Made by a program: the position numbers and the translations under genes. The notes beneath the pieces are model-generated. The model was not told the origin of the DNA and made no database searches. It worked only from the letters and a program-made list of their open reading frames with translations. Below, piece after piece: positions 7,250 through 13,554 of a stretch of DNA of 17,635 nt. This DNA is from Phascolarctobacterium succinatutens CAG:287 (GTDB lineage Bacteria; Bacillota; Negativicutes; Acidaminococcales; Acidaminococcaceae): NCBI RefSeq assembly GCF_000434895.1, contig NZ_FR892770.1, positions 1 through 17,635 of the forward strand, read 5' to 3'. How positions within the stretch are numbered: position 1 is the first letter of the stretch; every line of letters begins with the position of its first letter.

Positions 7250-8021
7250 CACGCATCTCCTTCAACATCGCCGCCGCATCCGCACTGCGCATCAGGGCTT
7301 CGCCCACCAGCACCGCCTGCACGCCTGCCTGCTTCAGCGCCTGCGTATCAGCTGCGCATTGAATGCCGCTTTCCGCTACGAAAAGCTTGCTTGCGGGAAT
7401 CGCATCCCTCAGGCGCAGGCTATTTAGCGGGTTCACGCTGAAATCCTTGAGATTGCGGTTGTTCACGCCGATGATTTCCGCCCCTGCCGCCAGTGCCTGC
7501 TGCACCTCGCCTGCGGTGTGCGCCTCCACCAGAGCGCTCAGCCCCAGCTCCTGCACCTGCGCCAGGTATTCGCCCAGCTGCGCTGCACTCAGCAGGCTGC
7601 AGATGAGCAGAACAGCGTCGGCTCCGATGCATTTGGCCTCGTAAATCTGGTACTCATCCAGCGTAAAATCCTTACGCAGAAGCGGCAGCTCCACTCTTTG
7701 GCGCACCGCCTGCAGGTAAGCATCGCTGCCCTGAAAGAACTTCGGCTCCGTCAGGCAGGAAATGGCTGCTGCGCCGCCTGCCTCGTACTCCGCAGCCTTG
7801 CGCAGGTAGATGTCCGTAAAATCGGGAGCAATGATGCCCTTCGAGGGGGATGCCTTCTTCAGCTCGGCGATTACACTCAGGCCGGGGGCAGCAATCGCTG
7901 CCCTGAAATCCTTGCCCTGTGGTCTGCCCTCTGCCTCATCACGCACCGCATAAAGGCTTTTGTGCGCTTTGAGCGCCCGCACACGCTCTTTTGTATATTC
8001 CGCAATCTCATCTAAAATCAT
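7242..8021 (-). CDS. trpC: Indole-3-glycerol phosphate synthase
   Basis: Closes the indole ring, turning CdRP into indole-3-glycerol phosphate with loss of CO2. It is a TIM-barrel protein of 259 residues. Catalytic residues sit in their normal settings: Glu53 and Lys55 in VIAELKKASPSKG, Lys117 (general acid) in LLRKDFTLDEYQIYEA, Glu166 in ALVEAHT, IGVNNRNL (184-191), and Glu217-Ser218 in VAESGI. The start at 8021 has AGAGG about 7 nt upstream, 21 nt after the trpD stop. It is the second gene of the operon. Confidence 0.97.
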   Translation of the reverse strand: MILDEIAEYTKERVRALKAHKSLYAVRDEAEGRPQGKDFRAAIAAPGLSVIAELKKASPSKGIIAPDFTDIYLRKAAEYEAGGAAAISCLTEPKFFQGSDAYLQAVRQRVELPLLRKDFTLDEYQIYEAKCIGADAVLLICSLLSAAQLGEYLAQVQELGLSALVEAHTAGEVQQALAAGAEIIGVNNRNLKDFSVNPLNSLRLRDAIPASKLFVAESGIQCAADTQALKQAGVQAVLVGEALMRSADAAAMLKEMRDA

Positions 8022-8042
8022 AATCTAACCTCTTTAATCAGC

Positions 8043-9059
8043 TTATTTATTGCTCAGCTCAATCAGCTTTTCCAATGTCTGCAGCGCCTTGCCGCTGTCA
8101 ATCAGCTCTGCCGCCAGCTTCACGCCATCCGCAAAGCTTGCAGCCTTGCCGCCGATATACAGGCTGGCACCGGCGTTCAGCAAAACTGCATTGCGTTTCG
8201 GTCCCTGCGCTCCTGCCAGAATGTCGCGCGTAATCTGAGCGTTTTCCTCCGGCAGACCGCCTACCAGATCAGCCTTGGTGCAGCGCTCCATGCCGAAGTC
8301 CTCAGGCTTGATAACGTAATTTTTCATCCAGCCGTCCTTGAACTCGCAAACGGTAGTCGGTGCGCTCAGCGAAATCTCATCCAGTCTGTCCTGACCGTAA
8401 ACCACCATGCCACGCTTAACTCCCAGGTTCATCAATACCTGCGCCAACGGCTGAACCAGATACTCGTCATACACACCCAAGAGCTGCATCTTCGGGCTGC
8501 CGGGGTTCGTCAAAGGTCCGAGGATATTGAATACGGTGCGGATGCCCAGCTCCTTGCGGATAGGTCCTACATATTTCATCGAGGTGTGGTATTTCTGTGC
8601 AAAGAAGAAGCACATGCCGACTTCCTTTAACAGCTCCACACATTTTTCAGGCTCCTGCTGAATGTTCACGCCCAACGCCTCCAGGCAATCCGCAGTGCCG
8701 CATTTGGAGGAAGCGGCGCGGTTGCCGTGCTTAGCAACCTTCATGCCGCCTGCCGCTGCAACCAGAGCGGAGGTTGTGGAGATGTTGAAGCTGTTGGAGC
8801 CGTCACCGCCGGTACCGACGATTTCAAAGATGTCCATGCCGGTTTCGCATTTCAGTGCGTGGTCACGCATCGCAGCGGCGCAGCCAGCAATTTCATCGGT
8901 AGTCTCCGCCGTGGTGCTCTTGGTAGAAAGCGCTGCCAGAAAGGCCGCATTCTGCGTTGCACTAGTCTTGCCGCTCATAATCTCGTTGATTACGTCATAT
9001 GCTTCGTTATAGGTTAAGTCCTCTTTGCCGACGATTTTTACAATAGCTTCTTTAATCAT
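8043..9059 (-). CDS. trpD: Anthranilate phosphoribosyltransferase
   Basis: Transfers the phosphoribosyl group of PRPP to anthranilate. It has 338 residues, the standard length for the monofunctional enzyme. The PRPP/Mg loop GTGGDGSNSFNIST (82-95) and the anthranilate-binding KHGNRAASSKCGTAD (110-124) are intact. A frame reaches 9074, but the ATG at 9059 has GGAGG 7 nt upstream, so the upstream ATG is part of the ribosome site region. It is the first gene of the operon, directly behind the T-box. trpE and trpG, which would supply anthranilate, are not in this window. Confidence 0.97.
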   Translation of the reverse strand: MIKEAIVKIVGKEDLTYNEAYDVINEIMSGKTSATQNAAFLAALSTKSTTAETTDEIAGCAAAMRDHALKCETGMDIFEIVGTGGDGSNSFNISTTSALVAAAGGMKVAKHGNRAASSKCGTADCLEALGVNIQQEPEKCVELLKEVGMCFFFAQKYHTSMKYVGPIRKELGIRTVFNILGPLTNPGSPKMQLLGVYDEYLVQPLAQVLMNLGVKRGMVVYGQDRLDEISLSAPTTVCEFKDGWMKNYVIKPEDFGMERCTKADLVGGLPEENAQITRDILAGAQGPKRNAVLLNAGASLYIGGKAASFADGVKLAAELIDSGKALQTLEKLIELSNK

Positions 9060-9122
9060 TTTAATTCCTCCCATAGTTTACGCTAACATTCTACGAGAAG
9101 GCCTATCACAGTTTTGTTATAC

Positions 9123-9177
9123 AAAAAAGCCTGTCCTGAAGCTGCTTAGCTTTCCTAAGCAATTCCAAGGACAGGCT
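9123..9177 (-). terminator. T-box regulated terminator
   Basis: On the minus strand AGCCTGTCCT and AGGACAGGCT pair over 10 bp (9168-9177 with 9128-9137). An inner GCTTAG/CTAAGC stem (9155-9160 with 9144-9149) is present, and six T (9128-9123) follow. It is the OFF structure of the riboswitch, about 64 nt before the trpD start. Confidence 0.93.
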
Positions 9178-9420
9178 GTAAATACTTATACCTGCGGTAC
9201 CACCTTGTTTCGTCGCCATTGCGACGCGCTCTCGCAGAGTGCCATCACACTCCTCACCCTTAACGCCGGTGTTGCGTTGCTGAATACTCTCGCCGAAGCG
9301 ATTTGACAGCACCCTCAACGGTCCATTTATCAGCCTGCATCTCTATCCGGCTTCCACCTGCCCGAACTCTCTGTAAGCGCATCTGCTGACTTGATCTCCG
9401 TCTCAACGGTTTGTGGTTTT
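9123..9420 (-). promoter_or_regulatory. tRNA-Trp T-box riboswitch controlling the trp operon
   Basis: The leader RNA senses uncharged tRNA-Trp and then prevents termination. Directly visible on the minus strand are the T-box AACAAGGTGGTACCGC (9209-9194), Stem I with AGAGAG and the distal AGGTGGAAGC loop (about 9372-9342), and a specifier UGG in AAATGGACC (codon at 9325-9323), matching tryptophan. The Stem III hairpin CGTCGC-AATG-GCGACG (9226-9211) and the terminator described separately complete the architecture. The specifier assignment rests on its place at the 3' side of Stem I and on the downstream trp genes. Confidence 0.95.
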
Positions 9421-9435
9421 TTTGAAGTTGTGCCT

Positions 9436-9464
9436 AGTTTACCACTGCGGATATCTTTCGTCAA
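9436..9464 (-). promoter_or_regulatory. Predicted promoter of the trp operon
   Basis: On the minus strand TTGACG (9464-9459), a 17-nt spacer, and TAAACT (9441-9436). Transcription would begin near 9429, just before the T-box leader. Confidence 0.8.
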
Positions 9465-9532
9465 CACCTTTGTACAAAAACTTGCGGATTTTTTTATTTA
9501 TCCGTGATTTTGTAAAGCAGGTTACAGATTTG

Positions 9533-9564
9533 TAACAAAAAACGCTCTGCGTACTACCGTCAGT
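9533..9564. repeat. 32-bp direct repeat, copy 1 (orphan half-terminator)
   Basis: It matches 11825-11856 at 31 of 32 positions (T instead of C at 9552). It carries the right arm and the T tract (minus strand) of the terminator found at copy 2, but the left arm is absent, so no strong hairpin forms here. It lies 40 nt beyond the stop of the DUF262 gene. Confidence 0.9.
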
Positions 9565-9603
9565 GAACTGGTTTACTATTATTCCTGCAAATATTTTATA
9601 CTA

Positions 9604-11619
9604 TTAATGACCAGTTTGTGCTACGGTACGACCATCAATCTTGGTCCATTCTTTTCTTCCATTAGAAGATCGACCTAGAATAACTGCAGCTGCTGTTGAC
9701 ACGCTGGTAAACTCATAATCTTTTACAAAGACAAAATCACTAATAACTCCACTAGTAATTAGCTCTTTTCTTTTTTCGGATATATTCAATGGAATACCTT
9801 CTGTTTCATTTTGGGAAATTTTACTCCCTTTTAAAACAATAAATGCATCGGATTCACTGAAATACCCTGTAGCACTTGCTCCTCTTCCTGCTAACTCATA
9901 TGTATCATTTTCTGCAGTCGAATAATCATCCAAATGAAGTTCCCAGTTATCTGCAAATATCTTTTCTATGTTTTTTTGTCGTTCCTTAACAATTTCAGGT
10001 GTCCAAGAATCTATCCCAATAACCTGTGTTGTAAGTGTATAAGAACTAGTACCACTCTTTGATTTAAAATATTTAATCTTCTTCGTAGGAAAATCAAAAT
10101 TTTGAGCTTCCGAATTATGTCTTCTAGTTAATGGCACCAAATTTGCTATACGATTAAGCCAATATTTCTGCTCTTGCTCATCAGGCCATAATTTCATCCA
10201 TTCACTATCTTTAGCAGGATGTTGCGGAAGTACATGTTCTATAGTAAATACTTTAGAATTGTAAGATGCTGCACCATCACTAACAAAAGAATCTAGACGC
10301 TGAATTATATAATTGCGACGCTGAGCAGTCATTGGATAAATTTCCCCAGCTAAAGCATCAGCAAATTTCTGCTTTTCCCATTTGGTAAGTTCAATACTTT
10401 TTAACGGATTAGCAAGCGAGCTATGAGGATTACTGTCCATTTCAACTAAAATCCATTTATACCTATCCATACGATGATTAACATCTTGCGATGTTACCAG
10501 TAAATATGATGCAAGACGCTCCAATTTACAAATAAACCAGAGGATGTAATCAGAATCATCAATATGGTCTGCTAAAAACTTTATTGCAGGCGGCATCCAA
10601 TCATAGTTATTAGTTTTGTTTAACCAATATAAGAAATCATTAATTTCATCAGCATTCTTTGTAGACGAAAATGTACAATTCTTTAATTGCTCATAGGCTG
10701 TTGTATATGGAATTAAATATGAGTCAATTAAAACTCTTGGTTCTGTTGTACTCATTACATATTCTTCAAACTCTTTAAGTAAATTAGTTCTCGGTCTCTC
10801 TTTAGAAAATATTGTACGAGTATGGGTAAATACTTCATTAAATCCATCCCTACCGATACTGTTTTCCATTTTTTCCCATTTATCAGTGTACGCCTCTTGC
10901 TTATCTATAGGAAGCCTGCCAATAGTTTTAGATTTAATAATATCAGTCGGCAAAAGATCTAGGCCTCTACTATTCATTACAGAAAAAACTCTGAATGCAG
11001 ATTCTTGATTTGATGTTGAAACAACCACTAAAAAACAACGATTTAATAAGAATTTGCAAAACTTTAAGAGTTCTTCATCCTCTAAAAAAGCATCAGCAAT
11101 TTTATCACTTAACACCTTACAATTTATAAGGATATGACGTTGAGATTCTGTTTTCAATGTCATGGGATCTTTGCTCATCAGGTCTTTTAGCTGCACATTT
11201 TGAATATACTTATTGAAAAAATCCTGATCCCATTCTCTCAAGAAAATACGTGGCTGAGCAGGTATTTCTTCTAATTCATTACCCTCCTCTTGCAAATACT
11301 TTTTACAGAGATTTTTATATTTTTCTGTAACAAAAGCATTGCCCATAGCAGAAAATAAAATTGATAAAGTAGTCAAGCGCTGTTGTCCATCAATAACCTC
11401 AGCATAAGGTTTATCTTCTTCCTTTATCAGCACTATACTCCCAAGAAAATAATCATCAACAGACTCTTTTTGAAAAAAATCATATAAATCATCAAAAAGA
11501 ATTCCTGTTTCAACATCTGTCCAAGCATATGGTCGCTGGTATCCAGGAATATGATATTCAAAATCTGAGCTAAATATTTTTGATAAAGTGTATTCGTTAC
11601 CTTTGATTTTATTGCTCAT
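9604..11619 (-). CDS. DUF262-DUF1524-DUF4357 protein, GmrSD/SspE-like probable defence nuclease
   Basis: A 671-residue protein. The N-terminal DUF262 domain shows IPGYQRPYAW (24-33) and the family motif DGQQRLTTL (77-85), which binds and hydrolyses nucleotides in related enzymes. The C-terminal part has a DUF1524 His-Me/HNH-type nuclease site: FTIEHVLPQHP (458-468, with His462), then NRIANLVPL, HN (501-502) and K513. Residues about 570-665 match DUF4357 (GRGASATGYF, FIVLKGSK, AAAVILGRSSNGRKEW). DUF262+DUF1524 proteins include GmrSD type IV restriction enzymes and SspE, which act on modified phage DNA or depend on phosphorothioation. The target here is unknown. The gene stands alone with its own promoter, is AT-rich relative to neighbours and is bounded by direct repeats, all consistent with horizontal gain. 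It appears full length. Confidence 0.88.
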   Translation of the reverse strand: MSNKIKGNEYTLSKIFSSDFEYHIPGYQRPYAWTDVETGILFDDLYDFFQKESVDDYFLGSIVLIKEEDKPYAEVIDGQQRLTTLSILFSAMGNAFVTEKYKNLCKKYLQEEGNELEEIPAQPRIFLREWDQDFFNKYIQNVQLKDLMSKDPMTLKTESQRHILINCKVLSDKIADAFLEDEELLKFCKFLLNRCFLVVVSTSNQESAFRVFSVMNSRGLDLLPTDIIKSKTIGRLPIDKQEAYTDKWEKMENSIGRDGFNEVFTHTRTIFSKERPRTNLLKEFEEYVMSTTEPRVLIDSYLIPYTTAYEQLKNCTFSSTKNADEINDFLYWLNKTNNYDWMPPAIKFLADHIDDSDYILWFICKLERLASYLLVTSQDVNHRMDRYKWILVEMDSNPHSSLANPLKSIELTKWEKQKFADALAGEIYPMTAQRRNYIIQRLDSFVSDGAASYNSKVFTIEHVLPQHPAKDSEWMKLWPDEQEQKYWLNRIANLVPLTRRHNSEAQNFDFPTKKIKYFKSKSGTSSYTLTTQVIGIDSWTPEIVKERQKNIEKIFADNWELHLDDYSTAENDTYELAGRGASATGYFSESDAFIVLKGSKISQNETEGIPLNISEKRKELITSGVISDFVFVKDYEFTSVSTAAAVILGRSSNGRKEWTKIDGRTVAQTGH

Positions 11620-11692
11620 ATTACGTTTCGCCTCTTCTCACTTCCACAAAGAATAACCTATTAAAATAATTCTTTGCAAGATTATTGATTAT

Positions 11693-11701
11693 ATTATACC
11701 A
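11693..11701 (-). promoter_or_regulatory. Extended -10 promoter of the DUF262 gene
   Basis: The minus strand reads TGGTATAAT, a consensus -10 with the TGn extension; no good -35 is visible. The leader to the ATG at 11619 would be about 65-70 nt. The ribosome site is weak (AAGAGG, 11 nt away). Confidence 0.6.
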
Positions 11702-11824
11702 TGAAACAACAGTAAAAACTTCTTCTATCGACAAGTTTATTTTATATTCTTAAATAACGTTACTTCTTCATCTCTATCTAACAAAACTCTTCCATAAAAC
11801 GCAATAGAAAATTCTATAAAACCA

Positions 11825-11856
11825 TAACAAAAAACGCTCTGCGCACTACCGTCAGT
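11825..11856. repeat. 32-bp direct repeat, copy 2
   Basis: It matches 9533-9564 at 31 of 32 positions. It forms the 3' arm, loop and T tract of the terminator of the AlbA_2 gene. Confidence 0.9.
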
Positions 11857-11871
11857 AATACGCAAAGCGTT
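11829..11871 (-). terminator. Intrinsic terminator of the AlbA_2 gene
   Basis: On the minus strand AACGCTTTGCG (11871-11861) pairs with CGCAGAGCGTT (11843-11833), an 11-bp stem with one wobble. ACT/AGT pairing near the loop and six T (11834-11829) complete it. It begins 5 nt after the stop codon. Confidence 0.9.
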
Positions 11872-11875
11872 AAGC

Positions 11876-13207
11876 TTACCTGCTGATATATTTTCTGCTT
11901 CGCCCTACGCCGATAGGTGCCAGTCTGCCTACATCACACAGCTCCTGCAAAAGCATATAGGCCTTAGTTGTTTTCACCTGCAAGGCATCCTCAACCTGCT
12001 TGCGGGTAACATAGCCCTGCATAGCAGCTAGCTGCATTACTTTGTCCTTTTCATCCGCAAAGCCATAGCTTTCCCGCGTTTCGCTGATGCTAAACTCCTT
12101 GGCCTGCACCTCATTAATATTGGGCAAAACAACCTTAAAGCCACCGTAAACCGCAATAAATTCCGGCTTTGCCGCAGTATCCAGATAGCTCTGCTGAATT
12201 TTTTCAATCCCCGTACCAAAGCTCTCTATTAAACGCAAGCGGTAGAACACGGCAGCCAGCGCAGGATTGCGCGTCTGCGATACGCCGATGAAAATTGTTT
12301 CCATTTTTAGGCCCGTAACAAGTCCTCCCAAAGAGATAAACTCAATGCGGTCATCGTAAATATTGACCAACGTGCTGCCGCTGAAGCTGTAATCACGGTG
12401 CACAAGGCAGTTCAGCAGCACCTCGCGCACAGCCTCCGGCGGATAATCCTGCGTATCTACACGCTCCAAGCCGTGAAAGGTTGCCTTAGTCTTATTATAA
12501 TTATCTATAAATGCGTAAGCATCGTAAAGCTGCTGCAGCAAGGAGCCGGTAAACTCACGTCTGTCACGAAAAACCGCTCTCGTACTGCCCTGAAAAACCG
12601 CTACCTTCAGTGAATGCTCGCACTGCTCGGAAAGCAGCAGCGCCAGATTCGTGTACAAGCCATCGTCACCGATGAGCTTAAGCGTGCGCAGCTGCGCCTC
12701 ATCCAATTTCAGCTCACGCTGCCGAAAATGCTTGCGCAAAGCAGTAAAGGTCAGCTCCTGCTGCATACTGCGCATGCTTTCATAGCTTTTACCGTTAACC
12801 TCTATTAGCATACGGCGAATGCCTTCATCGCTCAGCTGCTGGTTGCTGCTACCCTGCCTGATATAAACACCGCTTGGCTTTAAGCCTTTTTCACGAATAT
12901 AATACGGTCTGCTCGTGCCGTTTTGCACCGCAACCTCAATAATCTGTTTACCTTCCCTGGTAACTGCACGTATTTTGACAAACGGCATAACATCCGGTGC
13001 AATGCTGTCCTTAAGTGTGTTGGCTGTCTGCTGCATTACATCGTCTACGTTCGGCAGACCGACAACCTCTCCTGCATCATTTATGCCGATATATAAAATT
13101 CCGCCCTCTGTATTGGCAAAAGCAACTACTGTTTTTTTGATGTCACTGACGTACAGCTCTTTAAACTCTCTGTCGATATTCTCATAAGCAAATGTTTCTT
13201 TCGTCAT
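11876..13207 (-). CDS. AlbA_2 (Schlafen-type) and HATPase domain protein with C-terminal winged helix
   Basis: A 443-residue protein of the group annotated as ATP-binding protein or putative transcriptional regulator (COG2865 type). The AlbA_2/Schlafen-like domain covers about 10-125 (REFKEL, then VVAFANTEGGILYIGIND). A HATPase_c_4 domain runs about 255-345, with EVLLNCLVHRDYS holding the conserved Asn266, RNP (313-315) and the GTGIEKI loop (331-337). The end (about 385-440) looks like a winged helix (YVTRKQVEDALQV, then KAYMLLQELCDVGRL). The ATG at 13207 has AAAGGA 10 nt upstream. Some relatives are regulators and others sit in defence loci; the sequence alone does not decide. The adjacent DUF262 gene makes a defence link possible, but the complete terminator between them argues for separate transcription. 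Confidence 0.85.
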   Translation of the reverse strand: MTKETFAYENIDREFKELYVSDIKKTVVAFANTEGGILYIGINDAGEVVGLPNVDDVMQQTANTLKDSIAPDVMPFVKIRAVTREGKQIIEVAVQNGTSRPYYIREKGLKPSGVYIRQGSSNQQLSDEGIRRMLIEVNGKSYESMRSMQQELTFTALRKHFRQRELKLDEAQLRTLKLIGDDGLYTNLALLLSEQCEHSLKVAVFQGSTRAVFRDRREFTGSLLQQLYDAYAFIDNYNKTKATFHGLERVDTQDYPPEAVREVLLNCLVHRDYSFSGSTLVNIYDDRIEFISLGGLVTGLKMETIFIGVSQTRNPALAAVFYRLRLIESFGTGIEKIQQSYLDTAAKPEFIAVYGGFKVVLPNINEVQAKEFSISETRESYGFADEKDKVMQLAAMQGYVTRKQVEDALQVKTTKAYMLLQELCDVGRLAPIGVGRSRKYISR

Positions 13208-13235
13208 TATCTTTCGTTCCTTTCGTTTTCCTTTA

Positions 13236-13264
13236 ATTATACATTACTTAAAGAAAGAAAGCAA
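13236..13264 (-). promoter_or_regulatory. Predicted promoter of the AlbA_2 gene
   Basis: On the minus strand TTGCTT (13264-13259), a 17-nt spacer and a perfect TATAAT (13241-13236). The leader would be only about 20-25 nt and is purine-rich, with repeated AAAGGA. Confidence 0.75.
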
Positions 13265-13489
13265 CAAAAAATGTCTATCATAAAAGCACTAGCTGATATA
13301 CAGATAAATAACCTACAATCCTCTTGTCCGATACTTACATTAACCTCATCCTTAAGCAGTAACCATGCCTACTAAAATCATTAAGATGCAGAGATTTAAA
13401 CCTGCCTTCTTATATACTTTGTTTATACCAGCACATCAAGAAAAAACTTCACTTTCCCACTCCACATACTAACTGCCAAGAAACAGCAA
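13265..13489. other. Intergenic stretch, no gene recognised
   Basis: About 225 bp with no supported gene. A 35-codon plus-strand frame beginning near 13366 and a short hydrophobic minus-strand frame ending in the same area lack a ribosome site and start context. A decayed gene remnant cannot be excluded. Confidence 0.5.
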
Positions 13490-13519
13490 ACTGCCGGCTG
13501 ACTCACGTCAGTCGGCAGT
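13490..13519 (-). terminator. Terminator of the EF-G-like gene
   Basis: ACTGCCGGCTGAC (13490-13502) pairs with GTCAGTCGGCAGT (13507-13519), a 13-bp stem with one wobble around a 4-nt loop. The minus strand then reads TTTGCTGTTT, a short T tract, so termination may be less efficient than at the other sites. Confidence 0.75.
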
Positions 13520-13554
13520 CCCATAAACGCTTTATTCAGTTGTCGCAGGTTTAA

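Larger units (their letters stand above)
9533..11856. mobile_element. Possible acquired defence islet bounded by direct repeats
   Basis: The segment between the two 32-bp repeats holds only the DUF262 gene and is clearly richer in A and T than the trp, fusA-like and DUF1848 genes around it. One boundary keeps a complete terminator and the other has a duplicated half, the pattern left by site-specific insertion into a terminator. No integrase or transposase is inside, so it would be non-autonomous or already fixed. The insertion itself is an inference. Confidence 0.4.

Noticed and set aside
9106..9318. 70-codon frame in the trp leader as a possible leader peptide
   Set aside because: The same bases form the T-box, Stem III and terminator; there is no ribosome site and no run of Trp codons, so ribosome-based attenuation is not needed.
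9521..9536. GTTACA-GATT-TGTAAC hairpin as terminator of the DUF262 gene
   Set aside because: On the minus strand the T run comes before the hairpin, not after it. It may still matter as the edge of direct repeat copy 1.
13366..13473. Small 35-codon plus-strand frame between the AlbA_2 and EF-G-like genes
   Set aside because: No ribosome site, no promoter and no recognisable motif; length is compatible with chance.
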